Part shown: piece by piece, positions 18,799 through 29,220 of the stretch
Layout: the number at the start of each line of letters is the position of its first letter
How positions within the stretch are numbered: the first letter of the stretch is position 1
Assembly: GCA_011763485.2 (NCBI GenBank)
Contig: JAANSK020021133.1
Coordinates: forward strand, 1 to 29,220
Reading direction: 5' to 3'
DNA from: Isoetes engelmannii
Taxonomy: Eukaryota > Streptophyta > Lycopodiopsida > Isoetales > Isoetaceae
DNA length: 29,220 bases
Program-made: the position numbers and the translations under genes
The notes under the pieces: model-generated
Seen by the model: only the letters and a program-made list of their open reading frames with translations
The model's database searches: none
Told to the model about the DNA's origin: nothing

Positions 18799-20683
18799 AT
18801 GTTGAGCTCCTTTATTGTGCCGCACTTGCCTCCTTCTCAGCCTTCTATTATTCATACAGAAAGCCGTCTAGTCCGTTCTGCACTTGGAGCTGCAGATGAT
18901 ACTGGGTGGCCGCAGATTTTTGGTCCCGGTGATTTAGGTGTAGGTGAAGGATTGAAAAATCGCCCTATTAGGGATTCTAAAGTTTATGCAAAATGGAAAT
19001 GGTGGCCATGGAAAAAAGACTCCGGATTGAATTCAGACCAGCCTTTGCCTCTTCCCATGACCTACCCAGATTCGAAGCCATTGTCCAAGGAGGAGGTCGA
19101 AAAGGAGGTCGAAAACCTGGCTAATTGTAATCCTGAAAAAGAGGTGAGTTTGTCATTTTGCTTCATCTTCATTCTTTTTTCGACTTGTTGCATATTCTTT
19201 TGTTGTATATCTAGTTCAGGATACTCATTCCTTTCGCAAAAGAAGCCTATCCTATGTCATACTACAATGCAGATTGTAGTTCTCATTTTTTTTATCCAAA
19301 GCTGCTTATCTTTTTATAAATTACCCGCGCAGCAATCAGAGAACAAGCATAACATGCTGTGAAATTTGACCTTAGTCAATTCAATTCAAGTTAATTCTAT
19401 TAAGTATCAACTCCATCCTCTCGATAGTAAGCATCATGGCAACCTCCAACTTCTACACTCTACAGGATTGATAATCTGCATAATGATGTTTCCATGTTGC
19501 TTCATTGTTCTAAGATGCTAATGATGCTAGAAACCAGCTTGGATTCTTCTCATATTAATGATATTGCTTACTAACTTGCAGATTTCACTTTTCTGTATCC
19601 TTTACCTTAAACCTTCAGACTCTCTTTATTAAGTATAACATTACTGTCTCGAGCTCTGCAGGGTTGGTAATCTGCATATGCTGTCTTCACGTTGCCGTGC
19701 TGTTTCAAACATTCATCATATTGAGAATACTTGCAAATTTTAAAATTCTGTTTTGTTTCTTTAAACCTCACACAATTTATTCACCTGCAGGATTGTAAGG
19801 ATGTGGTTTACCAGTGGACAAGTAAATGTACAAGGTGCCAAGGCACTGGATACGTCACATTTTACAGGAAAAGGGGTCGTGCAGTTACAAGCAAGTGCAT
19901 TCCTTGCGTAGGAATAGGTATGTTTTTGACACAAGGAAGAAATTCCTCTTTATGTTTCTTTTAATTATGAAAGGGGAATAAGTATGAATAGTACCAATAA
20001 GATGGTTTGATGTCTGAAGTTTGAAGCACATTTTTTTGCAAATTGTTTACATTCTAGAACAGCCTAGTTCCCATGCTCAAGGTGTTGTCTGTCTTTTGTA
20101 TTAGCAGGTCAGATTCACTATACTTCTTGTCAAGTATTCAAATAAAGCATTTCATCCTTCACATGCCCCGGCTTCTGTGTAAAAGCTTCACATAATTCAA
20201 AAATCCATAGATATTGAACGTAACTGTTTTACATCTTTCATTTGAATTCTTTGTGAAATATGAAGCCTTGCGACCATAGGTTATGTCGTGACCCAGTTTC
20301 CAAGGATAAAATTCCGCCGTTTGTAGTTGATAAGAGCTTTTATATCTGAATTCATTTGGTGCTATCATATGGCCTCATTACACTGCATTATTCTTTGAAT
20401 TTTGTTATGACTCTGCAATAATCTTGTTACGGGGTGGCCTGCTGTCCACTTTCTTTTTTGCTGGCGTGCATAACTATTGGAATTAAAATATAAGACACTT
20501 CTCTTCCCTAGAACACATTTTCACTTAGGATTGGCAGAGAACTGTAAGCCACTTTTATATATGTACGTTGCCAAATTACTTATGCAGACAGTTTTACATG
20601 GCACTATTGCTGGCTGTTTTGCAGGTTATGTGCAGAGAATAACTACCCGGACTGATATTGAAGTAATGGAAGACTTAGATTAG
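18799..20683 (+). CDS. DnaJ-type cysteine-rich (half zinc finger) protein, three exons
   Basis: Exons are 18799-19143, 19791-19917 and 20625-20683, giving 176 residues. The introns (647 and 707 nt) are GT-AG with good contexts (GAG/GTGAGT, TTCACCTGCAG, ATAG/GTATGT, TGTTTTGCAG) and the phases fit (0, then 1). The protein has a conserved-looking segment ([17 protein letters not shown], then YAKWKWWPW). It then has two zinc-binding CxxCxGxG-type motifs, CTRCQGTG and CIPCVGIG, and ends [19 protein letters not shown]. DnaJ proteins have four such motifs; the two here resemble the small plant DnaJ/Hsp40 cysteine-rich family, which acts in protein assembly or thiol chemistry, often in plastids. No J domain is present. 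The start is uncertain: an overlapping ATG at 18792 in another frame encodes a hydrophobic peptide ([20 protein letters not shown]) that would make a better N-terminus. Confidence 0.8.
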
Positions 20684-22580
20684 AGAGGAGGACTATGGAA
20701 ACAGAAGCTATCATATTTTTATACAGTAAAAAAATGGAAGCATTTTTTTCCTTTGTTACTTCCATTTTAGGAACAAGTTCAAATGAGAGGTCAGTATTAA
20801 AAGTAATCAATAATGAGAGAACTGAGCATCAACGTAACAAAGTATCATTCTTGGTGCTTCACGTGAATGAGCATACCAGCTAAAAGTTTGTAACAAATGA
20901 CCTGATCAAAAGTAACAATAACCATATAATAAGGGTTAATAATAAGGGGTAATCCTTAAGGACATAAGGAAGGTTGCATAAGGGCCTAGCATATATCCCA
21001 GAGGGTGTTCGGTAATGTTAGGTAAGCCCTCCCCTCACATCAGCATTCTTTTATTTCTTTGTTCCTTATTTATTTTGATTTCTTTGTTCTTTTATCTATT
21101 TTGACTTATTTTGATCTACCTTATTACCTTTTAGCTTATTTTGCCTTGTACTCGAGAATAAATGAATCCTACACTAATCCATGGAATATTTTTTAGAACA
21201 TTTGCCCATGAGGAGGTGTAAGACGGTTGCACCTACTTGTACAGGTCATCTCTCTCAGCATTGAAACAGGAATATGGGTCTTTGAGATACGTGAGAATTA
21301 TGTCCATGTTGTTAAATGTGTGGGATTGAAGATAAACACCATACTCTACAATTATCATGTGCTTTTGCAAATGCTTGCAGTGGTGGTGCATCTTATAGCA
21401 TGATAATGATACCATCTATGATTAACGAGCACATGGACATGCACATATTCATCAGTAGGCCTTAACACTAGAGTTGTGACATGATGAATTAGGAAAGGTG
21501 CATTTGCAGTGTTCAATTTAAATTTCATATAAAATCAAAGGTTCAATATTCAATCAAACCCTTCTTACACGTTAATGTATAGCACCATCGGTCTTTATTC
21601 TTAAGAATTATGCTTAGGCAAAGCCAAGGGGGTTAAATCAGTTTTGTTTCATGTTTAAATAAAGCAAAACTGTCTCAATAAGAGCTTTTTTATGATTTTT
21701 TTTCTTTATTTTTTTATTTTTCTTCATGAGTTAGAGATTAAGACACAAAAAACAACACCTCAATCCGAGGTCCGAGAAGGAGATAGGGTTGTTCGAACAT
21801 GACAGGGTCAAAACTATTGTTTGTTTGTTTGTTTGTTTGTTGTGAACCAATACTGGTTCCCAGAAGGCTGTTTTCAAATTAAATTTCTAACTTTTGTCCC
21901 AAAATTTTGAATAGAAGTAGTAGACAACTTGTTTTATCCAAGAAAAATATCCATTAGCCTTGATGTCAAAGTTTTGATTTTTTATTTTTATTTTTTGGAG
22001 TACAAGTGACTGATAAGTTATGCATACATAGGAGTAAAATAATTCGAGGTCATTCTCCAAGAATCATATTATAAAAGTACACCACAATATGCAATCACCC
22101 CAAAAACAAAAACGAATGCAAAAACAAAAACGAAGAAATAACATAGCGTTTGTTCTCAAGAAATCAAGAAAGTTTTGTAAACCTGGCAGTATTACTGGGC
22201 CAGATCCATTGTAAAATCAAGAACTCCCCCATATTAATCGATCTCAAGTTGACTTGCGGGATATAGGTACCTCATGAGCTACTCTATTCATTAAAAATAA
22301 CTAATGCTCATGATCTTGAGGTTTAGATAGATAGATAGAATAAGCTTTCTAGTGTTTGTTCTATTATATGTTTTATAGACTTTGTGAACATATGCATTGG
22401 AAGGTGACTTCAAAACTCTTATTTTCGAACTTCCCAGGTTGTGGAATCAATGAAAAAGAATGAAGAACAAATATGAAAAATTGTACTTATACGACTGTAC
22501 TTATAGATGATCACAAAGATCATCTATTGTAGTATTGTCGAAGCTACGCATGCACATGCACATGTTCCAGCTTCTAAAAG
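20684..22580. other. Non-coding stretch with simple repeats
   Basis: The first part is the likely 3' untranslated region of the DnaJ-like gene. The rest is AT-rich with stops in all frames. Visible simple repeats are (GTTT)n at about 21815-21841, (ATAG)n at about 22324-22339, and an A-rich AAAAACAAAAACGA pair at about 22103-22136. No gene or RNA gene is supported. Confidence 0.5.
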
Positions 22581-23592
22581 AATGCAACATCCATCATCAC
22601 TTATAAGGTTTAAAGCAGTGCAGCATTTGATGGGCCATATCATATTGCACAGTGGCTAGACAACATGGCAAGAAGCTAGAAATTGCATTGCGGGCATGGT
22701 AACGTCTATAGGCAAATTAGATTTATTCAGTGCATCCATATGATTCCATGGAAATGGTTAATACTCTGCTTCTATATATCTTCATCAATCAACAACATCA
22801 ATATACATAATCTTCTTGCCTTTTTGCCAAGGCAAAGGTCAATGATATATAGAATTTTCTGTAGCATCCAAACATTCCCCACAACCATTGCATCATTGGT
22901 AGATATTGCAATTTGAGATATTCGTTCTTTCTTTTTTCTCCTCCTTCACTTTGTCTTCCATCAATCTTGCATATAAGGCAGTAAAACCATAATCGAAAGG
23001 AAATAGGCTAAAAGGTGCGAAAAATCAATCGCAGGTTATTAGACTAAACCAAAAAAATTGGTTCCACGAAATGAAGGCATACTTACATTATAATAAAGAG
23101 ATAAAATGCAACATCCATCATCACTTATAAGGGCAGTGCAGCATTTGATGGGCCATATCATATTGGACAGTGGCTAGGCAACATGGCAAGAAGCTAGAAA
23201 TTGCTTTGCGGGCATGATAACATCTATAGACAAATTAGATTTATTCAGATGCATCCATATGATTCCATGGCAATGCTTAATACTTTGCTTCTATATATCT
23301 TCATCAATCTGCATTATCAATGCATAATCTTCTTGCCTTTTTTCCAAGGCAAAGGTCAATGATCTATACAATTTTCTGCAGCATCCAACATACCCCACAA
23401 CCATTGTATCATTGGCAGATTAGCAATTTGAGATATTCATTCTTGCTTATTTCTTCTCCTTCATTTTGTCTTCCATCAACCTTGTATATAAGGCAGTAAA
23501 ATCATACGAAAAATCAATATCAGATTACTAGACTGCACCAAAAAAATTGGTTCACAGAATGAAGACATACCTAAACTATAATAAACAGATGA
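22581..23592. repeat. Head-to-tail tandem duplication, about 524-bp unit
   Basis: Unit 1 (22581-23104) and unit 2 (23105 to about 23592) both begin AATGCAACATCCATCATCAC and run in parallel to ATAATAAA(G/C)AGAT. By eye they are close to 90 percent alike, with scattered substitutions and small length changes throughout. No coding potential is shared between the units. This is a local segmental duplication, old enough to have diverged. Confidence 0.85.
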
Positions 23593-24799
23593 AATTCCTT
23601 GCTCTAATTATCACAGTTAATGATATCCACAGATACCCCAAAGAATAATCAATTATGCAATTAAAGCAAAGCAAAAGCAGCCCTTGAACAACATTTAAAA
23701 CGTCTAACTTGTGTGCTCACAATGTCTTGGCCTATCCCATATAATAATACCATAACAGAACACCATATATAGTAAAGAGCTCTGAGTCGAACAAAGCTTT
23801 AAATTGACTATGCTTATAACTACAAAGAAAATGAATGGCAACTTAAAAAATAGATAGATGAGATATAGGTGATGTGAAAACGGTGGATGGTGGACCTAAG
23901 TGTGCTACACATTCTTGTGCTTTGTGAAGCCCAACCTGACTTATCTCCAAAACGCTCATCATGTTGTCATTTTCTGGCCTGTCTTCCGAGAGTTTGGCAT
24001 GAGCAATATTAAATTTGCTCGAATTCCCTAGGTTCACCATTGCTATTCTCCTCACCCACCTAAAGTAAAGATAAACTCAAGCTGGAAGTGGATAATAAAT
24101 GTTGCATGGGACACAACATCTGTCCAATCAAAACAATGATGTATCATAATTCAACTGCACTTATATAAACATTGGCACATGAAGTTTTCTTTTTATCTAC
24201 TTCTGGTAAGATGCAGGATGAGATCTAATAAATATACAAAAAATGCCATCTGGATATAGAATACCAAATCTTTATCATTATTTGCAAAACCTAATAGCTT
24301 CACTGCTGACAAAGTTCCTGAGTAGGATAGTACCTTTAAGTATTGAAACCATGTCAACGCACAAAATGAAAAGCAGTATATATGATCTGGTCCTAAAATG
24401 AACTAAGTAAAAGAGTTGAGGACTTAGATTATGGTAGTGAGGAGCGAATTTTCTAATGAAAGGACATGAATTTGTTGGTACTTCCTGTTGTTAGGCATCT
24501 TAGAATGTCCGGGGCAATTGCAACTAAATGTTATAACATATGTATGTTCCTGCCAAAACTTTTCCACAGAAATCCTCGTAAGAAATGTGCCTTCATAACC
24601 TTAATTGTTTTTGGCTAGCAAAGGATACACAACAATTACCATAGATCTGCAGAGGCAGTAGAAGCAAAAATGGAGTAAAAGCATCCTTCCTGATATTGCA
24701 CTGCATCATACCTTTTCCGCAGGCAGCAGATGGCAAGAAAAGCATGCCATCCTGGAAAACATTATCCTAATACATATTTGTTGCACACCAACACTTAGG
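23593..24799 (-). other. Mostly non-coding; one exon-like block of unknown origin
   Basis: At about 23933-24059 on the minus strand, an acceptor-like CTTTACTTTAG is followed by a protein-like block (RRIAMVNLGNSSKFN, then AHAKLSEDRPENDNMMSVLE) and a CAG/GTTGGG donor-like edge. The DRP-x(6)-VLE pattern loosely recalls the C-terminal lobe of receptor-like kinases, but the match is weak. Nothing else is recognised in this interval. Confidence 0.25.
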
Positions 24800-25400
24800 A
24801 AATCACATCCGGTTGCTCTTACTCGGGCACGAAAAGCACAAAATATGAGTCTGGTGGAAACTTTCAAGCACTCTTTCGGCTCCAGAAAGGTATCCGGGAT
24901 AGTAGCAAATGGCAAGAAAATCTTGAAATGATGTCACATTGGCATAATAAACATCCATGCTTGAATTTTCTGGTTGACGAAAGGGTTTGTTTTATCTGCC
25001 CCTTTAAGTTTTAATGATCTAATGAACTCTGGAGAAGAATATGCAAATGGTGGGGGAGGAACAACCATACAAATGGCCCATATTAGTGTTGCACTGGAGC
25101 AAGGAAGGGAAACTGACCAACGTGGATTCTTAAACAATAAGGCCAAGGCTCCAAATATTAGCAGACAATGATAGTGTCCATCATCTGGATCCCATTTCTC
25201 AAGACTCATATAAGCATAAGCACCAACAAAAACATCAAATTTATGAACCAACTCTGTGTTAACCCCAAATCTCTGTGTTAACATTCCTTTGGTTCATAAG
25301 CAAATTTGAAAGCCTAATATCTCTGTGGATTATCTTATTTGATTGTAAATAGCAAAGATCCTTCAATATTGAAAGAAAATGCTTCACACAAATATAATGA
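24800..25400 (-). pseudogene. Decayed MAP kinase kinase gene, MKK3-like (group B) candidate
   Basis: On the minus strand a catalytic-loop block at about 25290-25395 reads LCYLQSNKIIHRDIRLSNLL, with the HRD codons at 25319-25327. In another frame downstream (24934-25284) comes the activation/APE segment FVGAYAYMSLEKWDPDD. This is the VGTxxYMSPER region of MAPKKs, with the Pro-Glu altered to Leu-Glu. Then follow IWAICMVVPPPPF-x(3)-SPEF and NPFV, matching the end of the kinase lobe. Further on, a third frame has SFQDFLAICYYPGYLSGAER, faintly like the NTF2-type tail found only in MKK3-class kinases. The N-lobe, DFG and large parts of the C-lobe are not visible and at least two frame changes are needed, so it is a pseudogene. 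Kinase identity is fairly sure; MKK3 type is an inference. Confidence 0.6.
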
Positions 25401-25910
25401 GACACACAAAAATCCAAACCTTATGCCACACCAACAAAACTCAATATATAATGCTCAAAACTCTGATAATGTTTGCTAGAGTATCAGACAAACGCACAAT
25501 GGTCAGATGACAAAACACTGTTCAAATTTTATAGATAAGATTCCTGTAAATGCCCTGAATGATGAATCATTCGATAGCCCAGGCAGCATTCCCAATCGGA
25601 TATTTTATCTTCAGCCCCAATGATGTGATCCGGAATGCTCCAATGCCGTTTTATGCCTGCACCAACACATGCTATTTTCGATATTCCTTCATGGCTCGAT
25701 GTGGTTGGACCACTGTAGCATGCCGAAAATTGCAATTCCTTATGGTCTTACTCTCTAAAAATAACCTAGATAATAGACTAGCACATACCCCTTTTACCAA
25801 GGGTTATTCATTGATGTTCTCTCTTCACCATGCTCTGCCCAAATGTCAAGTATCTGTGTAGGCTTCAACTATGTGCACAAATTTAATTAATATAACATGA
25901 CCTACTTTTT
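25401..25910. other. Unassigned spacer, probably including the copia 3' LTR
   Basis: No gene is supported. Because a polypurine tract on the minus strand ends at 25911, the copia 3' LTR should extend leftward from here, but its outer edge and a partner LTR cannot be seen. Confidence 0.35.
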
Positions 25911-26308
25911 CACTCTCCCTTCATGTTATATTTAGCACAATTCATTAATTCTCTGATTCTTGTAAACCTTCTTTCCGCCAAGGGCTTTGTTAGAATATCA
26001 GCCAGCTGCATATCTGTATATATATATTCAAGTTCCACTTGTTCTCTGCTAACTACTTCGCTGATAAAATGCATCTTCAGCTCTATATGCTTTGTCCTTT
26101 CACGTTGAATAGGATTCTTCGTAATTGCTATGCAACTTTTGCTATCAAAGAATAGTACTGTTGGACCTGCTTGTATTTCTCCCAGTTCAACAATCAGTCT
26201 TCTACACCAACTTATTTCCTTGGCTGCAAGAGCTGCTACTGCATATTCTGCCTCTGCAGATGACAATGCAGTGGATGTCTGTTTCTTACACTTCCATGAT
26301 ACAGGTGT

Positions 26309-26572
26309 GTTTCTTGCAAGGGGGGTTCACCTTGAAATGTCTTATGAACCATCTGAGTTATAAGGAATGGGTTATTTTGGAGTGTTTTCTTACGAAAATA
26401 TATGGAAAGGGGTGGTTTTTTATCACATTTTGCAGCATTTTAAGCCTGTACATTTTCGAAATGGGTATTTTTTTAGATTTTCTGCACCGTATACTAAGGG
26501 TTTTCTTGCTACCCTAGTAACACAGATGCCATATCCGTATTGTATATAGGCGAATCCCCCGGGGTTTCTTGC
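26309..26572. mobile_element. MULE-type MITE nested in the copia fossil
   Basis: A 246-bp insert (26318-26563) is flanked by a perfect 9-bp direct repeat GTTTCTTGC (26309-26317 and 26564-26572). Its ends are short imperfect inverted repeats: left AAGGGGGGTTCACCTT, right end read inward CCCGGGGGATTCGCCTA. They share GGGGG-x-TTC-x-CCT. The 9-bp duplication points to the Mutator superfamily. The insert is AT-rich and non-coding and separates the reverse transcriptase and RNase H parts of the host element, so it arrived after the copia insertion. Confidence 0.75.
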
Positions 26573-28480
26573 CATTAAAATATACCCCGAGGTAGACTTT
26601 CTTTCATCTAAGTCCCCTGCCCAATCAGCATCACAATATGCCTTCAATGTCAAATTAGATGAATCAAACACAATAACATACTCCATCGTACCTTTCAAAT
26701 ATCTGAGAATCCTTTTTGTTGCTATCCAATGTCCCCTACTGGGATTTTGATTATATCTGCTTAATAAGTTAACTGCATAAATGATGTCTGGACATGTACA
26801 ATTTGACAAATAGAGAAGACATCCAATCAATTCCCTATATGGTACCTTCTCCGTTTCAGCATGTTCTTTATCAGTTTTGGGACACATGTGTTTCAAAAAT
26901 TTTCCACCTGGGTACCATTGGTGTCTTTGCAATATTACAGTATTCCATCTTGAATCTCTTTAAGACAGACTTCACACTTTGTGCTTGACAAAGAATCATA
27001 ACATTCTTGTTCCTGTTTCTTGTTACATCAATGCCTAGGAATCTTTTGAGCGGGCCTAAATCTGACATTTTAAATCTATGCTTCAGAATTGATTTGCACT
27101 GTTGCAACCATGATTGCTTCCTACCATGATACAATCATTCATGGACAACACAATTAGACAATTTCATAATCTCCGTGTTTAAACCCCTGCTCTCTAAGAA
27201 ACTGGCCCATGCACATGTACCATTGTCTAGAGCTTTGTCTTAACCCATAAACAGTTCTCTTCAGTCTCCATACTTTGTTAGTTCCCTGTTCAAAACCAAG
27301 GGATTGGTGCATGTAAATCTCTTCATCCATTAGCATTCACGTACTCACATCCATATGGTGTGTCTCCCAATTTCTAGCATTTGCCAAAGCAAGAAGCAGT
27401 CTAATGCTTGTCATTTTCACTAGTAGAGAAAATATGTCCTTGTAGTCTATTCTCTTCCTCTATGTGTATCCCTGAGCTACAAGTCTAGCATTGTACTTAG
27501 GAATTCCATTTTTAGCTGGTGGTTTGACTTTATATATCCATTTGCACCCTATTACATTTTTGTTTTCTGGTACATCTACTACTTCATAAGTTTTTGTTCA
27601 CACAAAGCTGTCCATCTCATCTGCCATCGCATTTTTCCACTGTTCTTGATTTTCAGAAAAAATTATTGCTTCATTATAACTCTTAGGAGCTTCAGAGTCT
27701 AGAAGAACGAGAGTTTCTAGAATGTCTGGATTAATTCTCTTACTTTTTCATTCAGCATTCCTACCATAAGCACTTGGACTTACCTTTAGTTCATCGCTGA
27801 AAATCTGTGCTTGTGTTCTCTTCTTCCTCATTTGTTTCTCACCTTGAATGGCATTATGTGATGTTTGTTTATTGACATCCGCTTCATATTGATCACTTGC
27901 TTGACCGGCAGCATATGATGCTTGCTCACTCGCATCCATTTCATGTCGACCTTTTGCTGGTTCAAGTATGGCTGTCACATCAGACCTGTCATCTGCAACG
28001 TCATTATCTGAGTCATAATCAAATGCATCATTAGTATTTTGCAACACCTGATTATCACCATCCGTGGCAACATTATCTCTAGTTTCAGTGAGTTTTTCAA
28101 GCCTTTTTTTATGATTTGCAGGGTTTTGCAATGTGGCCGCTTTGTAGAATTGGTTTTCATCGACAGTTACATCTTTACTCACAATAATTTTTCTTCTAGC
28201 AGGGTCATATAGCCTATAACCTTTTGAATGTTGATCATATCATAACCTACGAGATAGGCTATGCATGATCTATTGTCTAATTTCTTTCTTTGTCCTTCTG
28301 GAATATAATCGAAGACTAGACAACCATACACTCTCAAGTCATCATAGTTAGGTTTCACTCCAGACCATTGCATCTCTGGTATACTGCCCTTAATACTTAC
28401 TGAAGGCAACAAGTTTTGAACAAGAACATAAGTTTTCACAGTTTCTTCCCAAAGAAAGTTTGGCAACCCTGCAAACTTAA

Positions 28481-28552
28481 GCATAGCCCTAACAGCATTT
28501 AGTATTGTTCGATACTTAAGCATAGCCCTAACAACATTTAGTATTGTTCGAT
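28481..28552. repeat. Short tandem repeat within the copia integrase region
   Basis: TTAAGCATAGCCCTAACA and the following bases through TAGTATTGTTCGAT occur twice in tandem (period about 39 bp) with one or two differences. The repeat is in frame with the integrase reading. Confidence 0.65.
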
Positions 28553-28710
28553 TTTTTCTTTCAGCGACACCATTTTGCTGAGGTGAGTAACTACATGTAT
28601 ATTGCCTCTTAATGCCATTTAATGCAATAGAGTTTAAACTCACTTGATAAATACTCTCCTCCTTTATCAGAACGTAAGCATTTGATTCTCCTTCCAATTT
28701 CACTCTGTAC

Positions 28711-29059
28711 TTCCCAGTGATGATTTTAGTGGCACTATATCATAATCTAGGTATCACTATTCTGGCGATAATTTTAGATTTGAAATTTTTTTGGAAGGCG
28801 ATAAATTTTGCCGATTTGGGAATTTGTGTAGTGCATGTGGCCATAAATATTATCACTAAAGTAATTGTGTGGTACTTATGGTGATTATTAAAATGCTGCC
28901 ATAAGCGTCCCAACGGCTCGACGACCGGCTAAACCTTGCCGGTGACATGTGAGGTGTCCCTAAGACTGACATTTGAAACTCGCGGCTTTTTATTTTATTC
29001 TTGAATGGCGTAGGTTATGTCGCATGGGATGGCAACCTTTGGTATAAACACGTGCATAT
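28711..29059. other. Unassigned spacer between copia fossil and CACTA element
   Basis: No coding sequence is visible. The copia similarity stops near 28710, and what follows is AT-rich with no recognised terminal repeat. Confidence 0.4.
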
Positions 29060-29220
29060 CACTACAAGAGATTGGACGTTTAGCAACGTCCTTAGCAACG
29101 TCTGTGCAACGTCTGCGCGACGTCTGCTCGCGTCGCGGACACATCGTCGCGGACGTTGCGAACCTCACGTCGCGTGCGACGTTGACCAGACGTCGCACGA
29201 GCGTCGCCTATACGTCGCAC
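29060..29220 (+). mobile_element. CACTA (En/Spm) transposon terminus with subterminal repeats
   Basis: The motif CACTACAAGAGATTGGACG starts at 29060 and matches the conserved CACTACAAGA terminal repeat of plant CACTA elements. The preceding TAT (29057-29059) could be the 3-bp target duplication. Within the next 160 bp the core GACGT/ACGTC occurs ten times in both orientations, often as CAACGTC or CGACGTC, in a locally GC-rich, CpG-rich block. Such subterminal repeats are the binding sites for the TNPA-type accessory protein. The element runs off the window, so neither its length nor its coding content is known. Confidence 0.85.

Larger units (their letters stand above)
25911..28710 (-). mobile_element. 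Ty1/copia LTR retrotransposon, 5'-incomplete (fossil)
   Basis: Minus-strand domains occur in copia order. The integrase C-terminal half is at 28179-28703 (SPQQNGVAERKNRT, typical of copia). A low-complexity acidic linker is at 27748-28182. Reverse transcriptase blocks lie at 27336-26423 (VYGLRQSSRQWY, MSDLGPLKRFLGIDV, YRELIGCLLYLSNCTCPDII, DADWAGDLDERKSTSGYI). RNase H is at 26266-25910 (MSSAEAEYAVAALAAKEISW, AKYNMKGE end). A polypurine tract lies at about 25911-25922. Gag and protease are not in the window. The element is broken, with roughly ten disruptions, and carries a nested MITE at 26318-26563. The many changes suggest a moderately old insertion. Confidence 0.9.

Noticed and set aside
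18868-18892. A 25-nt GT-AG intron joining the 18792 frame to the DnaJ-like body
   Set aside because: A GT...AG segment of about 25 nt does exist and would restore the frame, but it is far shorter than plant spliceosomal introns.
20695-20883. Small frame after the DnaJ-like gene
   Set aside because: It falls in the expected 3' untranslated region, with no family resemblance and no separate promoter signal.

Overview
The window looks like nuclear DNA of a land plant, most likely a fern or another seed-free vascular plant. The evidence is a long intron-poor PLS-DYW pentatricopeptide repeat (PPR) gene of the kind greatly expanded in ferns, lycophytes and hornworts, a spliced DnaJ-zinc-finger-like gene with GT-AG introns, AT-rich spacers, and several classes of plant transposable element (Mutator-like, CACTA, LINE, Ty1/copia, LTR remnants, MITEs). 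The fern assignment rests on protein resemblance from memory, not on a search.

Layout. 1-3190 is degenerate sequence: a possible acidic terminal exon (127-342), a minus-strand MULE transposase fragment (888-1265), an unidentified decayed coding-like stretch (1722-2402), a tRNA-derived SINE-like head and the 3' junction of an LTR element with three small hairpins (2815-3190). 3191-6528 holds the main gene, a 918-residue DYW-type PPR protein, with a probable 76-nt leader intron. 7480-9570 has a series of exon-like blocks that I could not name. 10279-11344 is a clean non-autonomous MULE with 165-bp terminal inverted repeats and a 9-bp target duplication. 11469-13027 is a small LTR element that carries only gag. 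13467-16032 is a non-coding LTR element whose left repeat region contains a striking array of hairpins. 16033-17434 is a minus-strand LINE endonuclease fragment. 17844-18440 is a repeat-rich promoter region with a MITE. It lies upstream of a three-exon DnaJ-like gene (18799-20683), and a small ORF (18462-18698) points the other way. 20684-25910 is mostly non-coding, with a 524-bp tandem duplication and a decayed MAP kinase kinase pseudogene. 25911-28710 is a broken Ty1/copia element on the minus strand with a nested MULE-type MITE. The window ends inside a CACTA transposon that starts at 29060.

Only two host genes look functional. The PPR protein would act in a plastid or mitochondrion as a site-specific RNA-editing factor; its PG-box variant (PARAW) hints at the DYW:KP class linked to U-to-C editing. 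The DnaJ-like protein is a small CxxCxGxG zinc protein of unknown client. Nothing suggests that the two genes work together.

The most unusual observation is the hairpin array at 13964-14235. It has six successive hairpins of the same shape (5-bp stem, 3-nt TCT/TTT bulge on the 3' side, 5-6-bp stem, 4-6-nt loop). The stem sequences differ from unit to unit, yet pairing is almost fully kept by matched changes. That pattern suggests selection on structure within an otherwise non-coding element.
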